A DNA stretch of 64,000 nt from Pseudomonas piscis (GTDB taxonomy: Bacteria; Pseudomonadota; Gammaproteobacteria; Pseudomonadales; Pseudomonadaceae). The stretch spans positions 372,001 through 436,000 of the forward strand of contig NZ_WHUV01000001.1 of NCBI RefSeq assembly GCF_009380155.1, in the 5' to 3' direction. Positions within the stretch are counted from its first letter, which is position 1, and every line of letters starts with the position of its first letter. The notes under the pieces were generated by a model. That model was not told the DNA's origin and searched no databases. It saw only the letters and a list, made by a program, of their open reading frames with translations. Shown here one piece after another: positions 25,477 to 33,666 of the stretch. Made by a program: the position numbers and the translations under genes.

Positions 25477-26610
25477 ATGACCAACCACAGCGATCTGCTG
25501 ATCGTCGGCGCCGGCATCCTGGGCCTGTCCCACGCCTATGCGGCGGCCAAGCGCGGTTTGCGGGTGCGAGTATTCGAGCGCAGCGCGATCCCCCAAGGGG
25601 CGTCGGTGCGCAACTTCGGCCAGGCCCTGGTGACCGGCCAGCCGCCGGGCACCATGCTCGAGCTGGCCAGGGCCAGCCGGGAGATCTGGGCCGACTGGCA
25701 GCAACTGGCCGGGCTGCAGCTCAAGCGCAATGGTTCTTACCTGTTCGCCCGCACGGAGGCCGAGGAGCAACTGCTAGAGGCCTTCTGCGCCGGGCGTGCG
25801 CGGGAGCATGGCTATCGGGTCGAGCTGTTGCAGGGGGCGGCGCTCAACGATCTGTACGGCGGCCAGTTCCGTCATCACCGCGCTGCTTTGCATGGCCTGG
25901 ACGACCAGCAGCTGTATTCGCGCGAAGCGCTGCCGATGCTGATCGACTACTTGCGCCGGGACCTGGGCGTGCAGTTCCACTTTTCGACCCTGGTGCGCGA
26001 TATCGAGCCAGGCCTGCTGCGCAGCACCGCCGGGACCTTCCAGGCATCGCGCATCCTGCTGTGCTCGGGGCACGACTACCAGACCCTGCTGGCCGAGCAG
26101 ATCGCCGTCCTGCAGCCGCAGATCTGCCGCCTGCAAATGTTGCGCGCCCGGCCCCAGGTCAACCTGAACCTTCAGCATGCCCTGCTCACCGGCCTGAGTT
26201 GCGTGCACTACGGCGCCTTCGCCGACCTGCCCGAGGCGAAGGCGGTACAGGCGCAGATCCTGCGCGAAGCTGCGCATCTGCATGAGCACGGTATCCACCT
26301 GCTGATCAGTCCGACGCCTTATGGCGAGCTGATCATCGGCGATTCCCATGACTACGGCAGCAATCCGTCGCCTTTCAACAGCGAACAGGTGGACAGCTGG
26401 CTGCTGGAGCTGGCCGAGCAGACCCTGGGCTGCAAGGTCCAGGTGGTGGAGCGCTGGCAGGGTGTCTATGGCGCCCGTGGACCGGGGCCGTTTTCGTTCC
26501 TGCAAGCGATGCCCGGGGTGCATGCGGCGTTGATGCACACTGGCGTCGGCATGAGCGTCGGCCCGGCGCTGGCCGAGCGCAACATCGCGCAGTTGCTGGA
26601 GGAAGCCTGA
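25477..26610 (+). CDS. FAD-dependent oxidoreductase associated with phosphonate catabolism (TIGR03364-like)
   Basis: 377-aa DAO-family flavoenzyme. The Rossmann motif LLIVGAGILGLSHAYAAAKRG opens the protein; VRNFGQALVTGQ follows near residue 43 and the C-terminal end is GPFSFLQAMPGVHAALMHTGVGMS. Family members oxidise amines or amino acids, and this clade is linked by context to aminophosphonate degradation, where oxidative deamination of a 2-AEP-like or N-methylated substrate has been proposed. ATG 25477 is chosen because GAG lies eight bases upstream; ATG 25471 is also possible. The stop overlaps the next start (TGATG), so it is translationally coupled to the PhnZ-like gene. Confidence 0.78.
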   Translation: MTNHSDLLIVGAGILGLSHAYAAAKRGLRVRVFERSAIPQGASVRNFGQALVTGQPPGTMLELARASREIWADWQQLAGLQLKRNGSYLFARTEAEEQLLEAFCAGRAREHGYRVELLQGAALNDLYGGQFRHHRAALHGLDDQQLYSREALPMLIDYLRRDLGVQFHFSTLVRDIEPGLLRSTAGTFQASRILLCSGHDYQTLLAEQIAVLQPQICRLQMLRARPQVNLNLQHALLTGLSCVHYGAFADLPEAKAVQAQILREAAHLHEHGIHLLISPTPYGELIIGDSHDYGSNPSPFNSEQVDSWLLELAEQTLGCKVQVVERWQGVYGARGPGPFSFLQAMPGVHAALMHTGVGMSVGPALAERNIAQLLEEA

Positions 26611-27167
26611 TGGACCGCGAGCGGGCGATCGCCGAGGTTTTCGGCCTGTACGAGCGTTTTGGCGACCATGATTACATCGGCGAGCCGATCTCGCAGATCG
26701 AGCATATGTCCCAGGCCGCGCAGCTGGCTCTGGCCGAAGGGCATGACGATGAAGTGGTGCTGGCGGCGTTCTTCCACGATATCGGGCATATCTGCCAGCA
26801 GGATGCCGAGAACATGGGTGGTTTTGGCGTGGTCAGCCATGAGCGGTTGGGGGCCGACTACCTGCGCCGGGCCGGTTTCAGCGAGCGTATGGCGAAGCTG
26901 GTGGAGTACCACGTGCAGGCCAAGCGCTACCTGACCTTCAAGGAGCCGGGGTATTTCCAGCGCCTGAGCGAGGCCAGTCGCCGCACCCTGGAGTACCAGG
27001 GCGGGGTGATGACGGCCGAGGAAGCCGCGGCATTCGAGCAGGACCCGCTGTGTGCGCTGAGCTTGCGCCTGCGCCAGTGGGACGAGCAGGCCAAGCAGGA
27101 GTGGGTGCCGGTGATAGACCTGCAGATTCTCAAGGACAAGGCCGCGGCCCTGCTCCAGCCCTTGTAG
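26610..27167 (+). CDS. PhnZ-like HD-domain mixed-valent di-iron oxygenase
   Basis: 185 aa, the size of PhnZ, which cleaves (R)-1-hydroxy-2-aminoethylphosphonate to glycine and phosphate. Residues matching the known PhnZ site are present with a small offset: Y22 and E25 (lid), H32, the HDIGH box at 56-60, H77, H101 and D158. This strongly suggests an active oxygenase, not just a generic HD phosphohydrolase. No PhnY-type 2-oxoglutarate hydroxylase, needed to make the hydroxylated substrate, is found in the window. Its TAG stop is formed by the first bases of a ~103-bp intergenic repeat. Confidence 0.82.
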   Translation: MDRERAIAEVFGLYERFGDHDYIGEPISQIEHMSQAAQLALAEGHDDEVVLAAFFHDIGHICQQDAENMGGFGVVSHERLGADYLRRAGFSERMAKLVEYHVQAKRYLTFKEPGYFQRLSEASRRTLEYQGGVMTAEEAAAFEQDPLCALSLRLRQWDEQAKQEWVPVIDLQILKDKAAALLQPL

Positions 27168-27267
27168 CCGCTGCCGAGCGTGCGAGGCTGCGACAAGGCC
27201 GCAGGCCTGCAGCGATCCTGCGGTCCTCGTGGCCCTGCGGGCCATGCGCAGCCTGCGGCAGCGGCTA
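27165..27267. repeat. Long inverted REP-like repeat, copy 1
   Basis: A 103-bp element bounded by TAGCCGCTGCCG (27165-27176) and its inverted complement CGGCAGCGGCTA (27256-27267). Copy 2 at 30663-30766 has the same ends and nearly the same flanks (TGCGAGGCTGC on the left; GGCCCTGCGGGCCATGCGCAG on the right up to the terminal stem). The centre differs. It resembles paired REP sequences (REPINs). It sits between the convergent PhnZ-like and GTPase genes and supplies the PhnZ-like stop codon. Confidence 0.8.
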
Positions 27268-27276
27268 CACGGAGGA

Positions 27277-28653
27277 TTACAGGTCCTGGGCCAGGATTTC
27301 GATCTGCTCCTGGCGTTCGGCCTGTTCCTGGCGTTTGCCGGGGTTGAGGGATGACCACTGCGGGTGGGCCCGGGCCTTGCCCAGGGCTTGCGGCAGCTTG
27401 CCCTCGCGCCAGCTTTTATCCTCGGGGGTGGCCAGCTGGATGCTCTCCAGCGCTGCGTGCCCGCGCAGGTCCAGGGCCTGCACCAGCTGCTTCTGACGCA
27501 GGGCCAGCAGGCGCAGCACGCTGTCGTCCACGGTCAGCTCGCGCTGGCCCTTGAGCTTGCCCAACAGGCGGTTGCCATAGCTGCGGGCGGTCTGCAGGGC
27601 GCCACCGGCGATGGCCCCGGCGATGGCTGCCGCGCCCAGGGTCAGGCCACCCACCAGCAGGTCCACCCCGGCCCCGGCCGCCGCGCCAGCGGCGATCCCG
27701 CCCCCGACCCGGACTCCCAACTGCTTGAGGGTTTCAGGGTTGAACAGATCATCGCCCCAGCGCCCGTCCAGCAATGGCAGGTCGCTGGCGCAGGCATCCT
27801 GGGGCCGGAAGGCGTACAGCTTGAGCAAGGCCTCGACGCAGCGTTGCTCTCGCTGGCGTACGTCCTGGCGCAGGCTGGCGATGGCCTGGCGCTCCTGCTC
27901 GGCGTCGCTGGCCACGCCGCGCCGGCAAGCCGCGCAATCCACCAGCAACTCGGCGATCAGTCGGGCCGCGCTGTGGCGGCGTGCCAGGCGCTGGGCCTGC
28001 TGGTCGTCGGTCAAGCGCTGCAGCGCCGGGCGGGCCTGTTCGAGCAACAGCCCGAGGCTTTCGTACAGGCGCCGTTCGCCGTCCTCCGGCGGGGCCACGC
28101 TGTCGAACCGCACCAAGGCGTGCAGCCCCAGGCGGGCCAGGGCTTCGCGCCAGTCGCCCTCGCGCTGGGTGGCGCTGCTGACGAAGTTCAGCACCGGCAA
28201 CAGCGGTTTGCCGCAACCGGCCAGCACTTCCAGTTCGTCGCGGTACTTGGCCAGGACCGGTTCCCGGGCATCGATCACGTACAGCCCGGCGTCCGAGGCC
28301 AGCAGCTGGCGCAGGACCTTGGCTTCCTGCTCGAAGCGCTGGCGCGCCTCGCTGCCATCGAGAAAGCGAGCCAGGCGCGCCGGGCCATCCAGGCGCTCGC
28401 CGGGACGCTCCAGGCGTTCCAGGTAGTCCAGCAGGGCGATGGCGTCTTCCAGGCCCGGGGTGTCATAGAGTTCCAGCAGCGGCTGGCCATCCACCGACAG
28501 CCGCGCGCCTTCCACGTGGCGGGTGGTGCTGGGGCGATGGGATACCTCGCCAAACTCCACATCCCGGGTCAGGGTGCGCAGCAGCGAGGTCTTGCCGACG
28601 TTGGTGTGGCCGACCACCGCCAGTGTCAGCGGCCGGGTGCGGGTATCAGTCAT
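27277..28653 (-). CDS. Predicted GTPase with DUF3482-type C-terminus
   Basis: 458 aa. The N-terminal G domain has the P-loop GHTNVGKTSLLRTL (residues 15-28), a TTRHVEG switch segment and G3 DTPGLED; LPVLNFVSS sits where the G4 base-recognition loop would be expected, without a clean NKxD. The C-terminal half contains a Gly/Ala-rich hydrophobic stretch (GGGIAAGAAAGAGVDLLVGG and following, about residues 320-355) that could insert in membrane. ATG 28653 (MTDTRTRPL) is the natural start just before the G domain and overlaps the upstream DUF2868 gene by eight bases. It probably forms a GTPase-membrane receptor pair with that protein; function unknown. Confidence 0.75.
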   Translation of the reverse strand: MTDTRTRPLTLAVVGHTNVGKTSLLRTLTRDVEFGEVSHRPSTTRHVEGARLSVDGQPLLELYDTPGLEDAIALLDYLERLERPGERLDGPARLARFLDGSEARQRFEQEAKVLRQLLASDAGLYVIDAREPVLAKYRDELEVLAGCGKPLLPVLNFVSSATQREGDWREALARLGLHALVRFDSVAPPEDGERRLYESLGLLLEQARPALQRLTDDQQAQRLARRHSAARLIAELLVDCAACRRGVASDAEQERQAIASLRQDVRQREQRCVEALLKLYAFRPQDACASDLPLLDGRWGDDLFNPETLKQLGVRVGGGIAAGAAAGAGVDLLVGGLTLGAAAIAGAIAGGALQTARSYGNRLLGKLKGQRELTVDDSVLRLLALRQKQLVQALDLRGHAALESIQLATPEDKSWREGKLPQALGKARAHPQWSSLNPGKRQEQAERQEQIEILAQDL

Positions 28654-30016
28654 GGCCGGTCTCCAGCCAGTTGAAGGGCGCGCAGTCGGCGAACGGCAGT
28701 TGCAGTCGCTCCAGGGCGGCGTGCCAGTCGCCCAGGCGCTCGGCGTCCAGGGCCTGGCCGGCCGGGGCCTGCAGCAACCAGATGCGGGTGGCGCCGGCAT
28801 TGCGGGCCAGTTCGGCGATCAACCCCAGGCTACCGCGGTCGGGCGAGCGCCGAGGGTCGCAGGCGATCAGCAGGCGGGCAGGGGGGAAGCGGCTCATCTG
28901 CTCCAGCAGGCGGTGGCGCGATTCGCGGTTGTCGAGGATCCCGGCGTCCTTGATCGCTTCGGGCAACTGCGGCGGCCAGGTGCGTTGGTCGTCCAGCTCG
29001 ATGGCCACCAGCAAGGCGCCGCTGCTGTCCAGGCCGCTGCTGCCGCCGGCGATCTGATGCAGGTGTTCTGGCGCCAGGTCGTTGACCCCCAGGCGCTCGC
29101 TGCTGGGCATCAGGCGCTCGCGCAGCTGGGCGTAGCCGGGCAGCTTGAGGTCCAGTTGCAGGCGGGCCCGGCCGTGGACCCAGCGCCAGCGGCACAGCAG
29201 CATCAGCACCAGGCGCGGCAGTACGCCGTAGATCACCAGCGACGCCACCAGCCACACCGCCCAGGACTGGCGCACCAGCTCGGTGTTGTAGACGTCCCGG
29301 GTACTGGCCTGGATCATTTCCACGGTCGGTACGCCGAAGCCCAGGGCCCGAGGGCCGGCACTCAGGAAGTTGGTGATCGAGACGAAGGCGTCGGACCCCA
29401 GCAAGGTGCTCTCCCAGACGAAGTCGTAGCGATGGGTAATCAGTTGCGCCAGCAGCATGCTCATGGCGCTGAGCAGGGCCAGCAGCCACAGGCCGTGGAC
29501 CAGGGTGCCCAGGGCCCAGCGGTTGAGCTTGTGGCGTTGCAGCAGGAGCAGCAGCGCCGGCGGCAACTGGGCGGCCTTGGCATCGCGCGAGCACTTTTCA
29601 CTGAGCCACAGCCACAGGCGGCCCAGCCCGGAGTCATGGCCGCCGAACAGCAGCAACCCGGCCAGCCAGCCCAGCAGCAGGAGCAGGTTGATCCCCAGCA
29701 GGCTGCCCAGGGCCCAGAACACATTCACCGGCTCGCGGGTGTCGCCCAGGGCGCTGAAAGCCAGGCCGGCCCCGCTGAGGACCGCCAGCACCGCCAGGAC
29801 CAGGAAGGCCAGGCGTGCCCCTTGCCACCAGTGCAGCAGCGCGCTGTCCAAGCCGTCGCGCCGGGCCAGCCACAGGGCCCGGGCCTGGATCCGGCTGGCC
29901 AGGTCGCCACCCTGTTGCCGGGCCACGCGGTTGGCTTCCTGGTCATCCAGGGGGCCGGCGTGTTCCTCGCGCAGGCGCACGGTTTCGGTCAGCCACAGTC
30001 GTTGCAGGGGAGTCAT
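28646..30016 (-). CDS. DUF2868-type membrane protein paired with the GTPase
   Basis: 456 aa. The N-terminal ~65 residues are soluble and basic/acidic mixed (TETVRLREEHAGPLDD). About four to five membrane helices follow (AFLVLAVLAVLSGAGLAF near 70, LLGINLLLLLGWLAGLLLF near 108, and further helices near 175 and 255). A C-terminal cytosolic region of ~170 residues contains LLVAIELDDQRTWPP, ARLLIACDPRRSPDRG and ARNAGATRIWLL. The start is taken at ATG 30016; a GTG nine bases upstream is possible. The gene overlaps the GTPase gene by eight bases. The domain is uncharacterised. Confidence 0.72.
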   Translation of the reverse strand: MTPLQRLWLTETVRLREEHAGPLDDQEANRVARQQGGDLASRIQARALWLARRDGLDSALLHWWQGARLAFLVLAVLAVLSGAGLAFSALGDTREPVNVFWALGSLLGINLLLLLGWLAGLLLFGGHDSGLGRLWLWLSEKCSRDAKAAQLPPALLLLLQRHKLNRWALGTLVHGLWLLALLSAMSMLLAQLITHRYDFVWESTLLGSDAFVSITNFLSAGPRALGFGVPTVEMIQASTRDVYNTELVRQSWAVWLVASLVIYGVLPRLVLMLLCRWRWVHGRARLQLDLKLPGYAQLRERLMPSSERLGVNDLAPEHLHQIAGGSSGLDSSGALLVAIELDDQRTWPPQLPEAIKDAGILDNRESRHRLLEQMSRFPPARLLIACDPRRSPDRGSLGLIAELARNAGATRIWLLQAPAGQALDAERLGDWHAALERLQLPFADCAPFNWLETGHD

Positions 30017-30145
30017 TGCAGTCACGCGTCATTCCATCGCTCAAGAGTGCGCTGAGCATAACTGCTGCAGCGTTGGTCGGGTTGGATAGCGGGGATTCGC
30101 CGTGGGGCGGGAACAGATCCCCGGCCCTCTGGTATGCTCGCCGGC

Positions 30146-30658
30146 ATGAAAAAATCACTCCCTCTGAGCCTGATCGCGGCACTCGCTGAAAACCGCGTGA
30201 TCGGCATCGACAACAGCATGCCCTGGCACCTGCCGGGGGATTTCAAGTACTTCAAGGCCACGACCCTGGGCAAGCCGATCATCATGGGGCGCAAGACCTG
30301 GGACTCCCTTGGCCGGCCGTTGCCCGGGCGGTTGAACATCGTGGTCAGTCGTCAGACCGATCTGGCGCTCGAAGGTGCCGAGGTGTACCCGTCGCTGGAA
30401 GCCGCAGTGGTGCGCGCCGAGCAATGGGCCCTGGAGCAGGGTGCGAGCGAGCTGATGCTGATCGGTGGCGCGCAGCTCTACACCCAGGGCCTGGAACAGG
30501 CGGATCGCCTGTACCTGACGCGGGTGGCCTTGAGCCCGCAAGGGGATGCGTGGTTCCCAGAGTTCGATGAACAGCGCTGGAAGCTGGTGTCCGACCAGCC
30601 CAACCCGGCGCAAGGCGACAAGCCGGCCTACAGCTTCGAAGTCTGGGAGCGAGCCTGA
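30146..30658 (+). CDS. folA: Dihydrofolate reductase
   Basis: 170 aa, slightly longer than the 159-aa E. coli enzyme. It reduces dihydrofolate to tetrahydrofolate with NADPH and is the target of trimethoprim. Diagnostic segments are IAALAENRVIGIDNSMPWHL (M20-loop region with the W and the catalytic D), the DFKYFKATT helix, GRKTWDSLGRPLPGR and LMLIGGAQLY near the end. ATG 30146 (MKKSLPLSL) is preferred over an upstream in-frame ATG at 30134. Together with ThyA in the same window it closes the thymidylate folate cycle. A REP-like repeat follows its stop. Confidence 0.96.
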   Translation: MKKSLPLSLIAALAENRVIGIDNSMPWHLPGDFKYFKATTLGKPIIMGRKTWDSLGRPLPGRLNIVVSRQTDLALEGAEVYPSLEAAVVRAEQWALEQGASELMLIGGAQLYTQGLEQADRLYLTRVALSPQGDAWFPEFDEQRWKLVSDQPNPAQGDKPAYSFEVWERA

Positions 30659-30662
30659 GTTG

Positions 30663-30766
30663 TAGCCGCTGCCGAGCCTGCGAGGCTGCATAAAGGTCCG
30701 CAGGACCTTCGGCGATTCCGATGCCCCATGGCCCTGCGGGCCATGCGCAGCCTGCGGCAGCGGCTA
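30663..30766. repeat. Long inverted REP-like repeat, copy 2
   Basis: 104-bp element bounded by TAGCCGCTGCCG (30663-30674) and CGGCAGCGGCTA (30755-30766), matching the element at 27165-27267 in its ends and most flanking sequence. The centre contains a separate small hairpin, GGTCCGCAGGACC. It lies between the convergent folA and tcyP-type genes. Confidence 0.8.
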
Positions 30767-30780
30767 CCCTGAACCCCGGC

Positions 30781-32172
30781 TCAGGCGTGGGCCAGGTCTT
30801 CGTGCTCGTCGGCGTCCAGCAGGGCTTTGTCGGTCTGTCCCATCGCCTGGCTGGTGATGGCGCCGGCGGTCATCGAACCGCTGACGTTCAGCGCGGTGCG
30901 TCCCATGTCGATCAGTGGCTCCACCGAGATCAGCAGGGCCACCAGGGACACCGGCAGGCCCATGGCCGGCAGCACGATCAGCGCGGCGAAGGTAGCGCCG
31001 CCGCCGACTCCGGCCACACCGGCCGAACTCAAGGTCACGATGGCCACCAGGGTGGCGATCCACAGCGGGTCCAGCGGGTTGATGCCTACGGTCGGGGCGA
31101 CCATCACCGCCAGCATGGCCGGGTACAGGCCGGCGCAGCCGTTCTGGCCGATGGTGGCGCCGAACGAGGCGGCGAAGCTGGCGATGGACTGCGGGATGCC
31201 CAGGCGCCGGGTCTGCGCCTCGATGCTCAGGGGAATGCTCGCGGCGCTGGAGCGGCTGGTGAAGGCGAAGGTCAGCACCGGCCAGACCTTGCGGAAGAAG
31301 CGCAACGGGTTGATCCCGGCCAGGGCGACCAGCAGGCCGTGGACCACGAACATCAGGCCCAGGCCGATATAGGACACCACCACGAAGCTGCCCAGCTTGA
31401 TGATGTCCTGCAGGTTGGAGCCCGCCACTACCTTGGTCATCAAGGCCAGCACGCCGTAGGGCGTGAGCTTCATTACCAGGCGCACCAGGCGCATCACCCA
31501 GGCTTGCAGGGTGTCGATGGCATTGAGCACCTTCTGGCCTTTATCGGCGTCGTCCTTGAACAGTTGCAATGCTGCAACGCCCAGGAACGCGGCGAAGATC
31601 ACCACGCTGATGATCGAGGTCGGCTTGGCCCGGGCCAGGTCGGCGAAGGGGTTCTGCGGGATGAACGACAGCAGCAACTGCGGCACGTTGAGGTCGGCGA
31701 CCTTGCCGGCGTAGTCGCTCTGGATCACTTGCAGGCGAGCCAGTTCCTGGGTTCCGGCCACCAGCCCTTCGGCGCTCAGGCCGAACAGGTTGGTCAGGCC
31801 GATGCCGATCAGGGCCGCGATGGCCGTGGTGAACAGCAAGGTGCCGATGGTCAGGAAGCTGATCTTGCCCAGGGACGAGGCGTTGTGCAGGCGGGCCACG
31901 GCGCTGAGGATCGAGGCGAACACCAGCGGGATCACGATCATTTGCAGCAACTGCACATAACCATTGCCCACCAGGTCGAACCAGCCGATGGAGGCCTTGA
32001 GGACCGGGTTGCCGGCACCGTAGATGCTGTGCAGGGCGATACCGAACACCACGCCCAGCACCAGTGCCAGCAGGACCTTCTTGGCCAGGCTCCAGGTGGT
32101 GTGGCGGGTTTGTGCCAGGCCCAGCAGCAGGGCCAGGAACACCAGCAGGTTGAGGATCAGCGGCAGATTCAT
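30781..32172 (-). CDS. tcyP: L-cystine:H+ symporter, TcyP/YdjN type (DAACS family)
   Basis: 463-aa inner-membrane symporter of the dicarboxylate/amino acid:cation family. Family elements include [16 protein letters not shown] (about residues 73-88), the serine-rich hairpin [12 protein letters not shown] (about 282-293), [16 protein letters not shown], and the second hairpin [17 protein letters not shown]. The opening [18 protein letters not shown] and the long length separate TcyP/YdjN from GltP/DctA. It imports cystine and is typically under CysB/sulfur control. The 240-base gap upstream has an AT-rich patch (about 32236-32275) that probably holds the promoter. Confidence 0.85.
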   Translation of the reverse strand: MNLPLILNLLVFLALLLGLAQTRHTTWSLAKKVLLALVLGVVFGIALHSIYGAGNPVLKASIGWFDLVGNGYVQLLQMIVIPLVFASILSAVARLHNASSLGKISFLTIGTLLFTTAIAALIGIGLTNLFGLSAEGLVAGTQELARLQVIQSDYAGKVADLNVPQLLLSFIPQNPFADLARAKPTSIISVVIFAAFLGVAALQLFKDDADKGQKVLNAIDTLQAWVMRLVRLVMKLTPYGVLALMTKVVAGSNLQDIIKLGSFVVVSYIGLGLMFVVHGLLVALAGINPLRFFRKVWPVLTFAFTSRSSAASIPLSIEAQTRRLGIPQSIASFAASFGATIGQNGCAGLYPAMLAVMVAPTVGINPLDPLWIATLVAIVTLSSAGVAGVGGGATFAALIVLPAMGLPVSLVALLISVEPLIDMGRTALNVSGSMTAGAITSQAMGQTDKALLDADEHEDLAHA

Positions 32173-32412
32173 TGGGGCTCCGGTAAACGTGTGCCAATCG
32201 CGGCTCGGGGCGATTGCGAACCGGCAAGCCTAACAGCTTGAAATCTATTGAATTAATAACGATATCGCATGGCGACCGTCGTTTTTGGAATAAGCCGGTG
32301 GCGCTATAGCACATGTGGTTGGCGCTGATGGGACGCGAAAAGTCGCGTACAGACGAGAACTGTCACAAGGATTTGTTAGCGTCGATGACTTTCACCCAGG
32401 GAGAAATCGCCG
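32173..32412. promoter_or_regulatory. tcyP / pchP divergent intergenic region
   Basis: 240 bases with a marked AT-rich patch near 32236-32275, likely the leftward promoter. On the right, CTGTCACAAG (32360-32369) lies about 45 bases upstream of pchP and GGGAGA serves as ribosome-binding site. The reverse complement of that decamer recurs at 33573-33582, just beyond pchP. Confidence 0.4.
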
Positions 32413-33468
32413 ATGAAATTCGCACCCAAACTGCTCGCCGCCGCCCTTTGCCTGGGCCTCGCCGGCCAGGTTTTCGCCACCGAGTTGAAGCACTGGCCGC
32501 AAGAACAGGCCAAGCAGCTGGAGGCGATGATCGCGGCCAACGCCAACAAGGGTAACTACGCGGTGTTCGACATGGACAACACCAGCTACCGCTACGACCT
32601 GGAAGAAGCCCTGCTGCCCTACCTGGAGAACAAGGGCCTGATTACCCGCGACAAGCTCGACCCATCGCTGAAGCTGATCCCGTTCAAGGACACGGCCGAG
32701 CACAAGGAGAGCCTGTTCAGCTACTACTACCGGCTCTGCGAGATCGACGACATGGTCTGCTACCCCTGGGTCGCCCAGGTGTTCGCAGGCTTCACCCTCA
32801 AGGAGCTCAAGGGCCATGTGGATGAGCTGATGGCTTCCGGCAAGCCGGTATCGAGCACCTACTACGACGGCGATGCGGTGAAGACCATCGAGGTCAACCC
32901 GCCCAAGGTCTTCACCGGCCAGGCCGAGCTGTACAACAAGCTGATGGAGAACGGCATCGAGGTCTACGTGATGACCGCCGCCTCCGAGGAGCTGGTGCGC
33001 ATGGTCGCCGCGGACCCCAAGTACGGCTACAACGTCAAGCCGCAGAACGTCATTGGCGTCACCACCCTGCTCAAGGACCGCAAGACCGGGGCCCTGACCA
33101 CCGCCCGCAAGCAGATCGCCGAAGGCAAGTATGACCAGCAGGCCAACCTTGGCCTGGAGCTGACGCCCTACCTGTGGACTCCGGCCACCTGGATGGCTGG
33201 CAAGCACGCGGCGATCCTGACCTATATCGATGAGTGGAAGAAGCCGGTGCTGGTGGGTGGCGACACTCCCACCAGCGATGGCTACATGCTGTTCCACGAT
33301 GTGGACGTGGCCAAGGGCGGCATCCACCTGTGGATCAACCGCAAGGACAAGTACATGAACCAGCTCAACGGCATGATCGCCAAGCACGCCGCGGCCCAGG
33401 CCAAGGAAGGGCTGGCGGTGACCGCTGACAAGAACTGGGTGATCGTCAAGCCCGAAGACATCCAGTAA
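32413..33468 (+). CDS. pchP: Phosphorylcholine phosphatase (periplasmic HAD hydrolase)
   Basis: 351 aa with a signal peptide (MKFAPKLLAAALCLGLAGQV, cleavage after FA at residue 22). HAD motif I is VFDMDNTSYRYD; D53 and D55 become D31 and D33 after signal removal, the numbering known for P. aeruginosa PchP. Motif II is MTAASEE, and the late motif is GGDTPTSDGYMLF. The enzyme releases choline from phosphorylcholine in the periplasm, supporting growth on host-derived lipids together with phospholipase C. It is monocistronic, and no choline-catabolism genes are close. Length and motifs match the family well. Confidence 0.88.
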   Translation: MKFAPKLLAAALCLGLAGQVFATELKHWPQEQAKQLEAMIAANANKGNYAVFDMDNTSYRYDLEEALLPYLENKGLITRDKLDPSLKLIPFKDTAEHKESLFSYYYRLCEIDDMVCYPWVAQVFAGFTLKELKGHVDELMASGKPVSSTYYDGDAVKTIEVNPPKVFTGQAELYNKLMENGIEVYVMTAASEELVRMVAADPKYGYNVKPQNVIGVTTLLKDRKTGALTTARKQIAEGKYDQQANLGLELTPYLWTPATWMAGKHAAILTYIDEWKKPVLVGGDTPTSDGYMLFHDVDVAKGGIHLWINRKDKYMNQLNGMIAKHAAAQAKEGLAVTADKNWVIVKPEDIQ

Positions 33469-33573
33469 GCCAGCCTGCGCCCAGTGGCACGGCCCCGCCC
33501 GGGGTGTTTGTGCCACTGGGGGCAAGGACGCCTGCCAGGGCCCCGCGGGCCTTGGCCGGGGGAATGTTTCAAC

Positions 33574-33603
33574 TTGTGACAGTCAAAGCCCCTCTGCCAT
33601 AAT
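33574..33603 (+). promoter_or_regulatory. Candidate sigma-70 promoter of the O-acetylation operon
   Basis: A -10 box CATAAT (33598-33603) is preceded by TTGTGA/GTGACA (33574-33581), giving 16-18 base spacing. It lies about 45-65 bases upstream of the MBOAT start codon candidates. No regulator site is identified. Confidence 0.5.
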
Positions 33604-33666
33604 CGCGCCCGTTTCCACTCCTCCCGCCTGCTCTCCCTGTGCCGGGCCATGCCCCGTCTGCACGTA

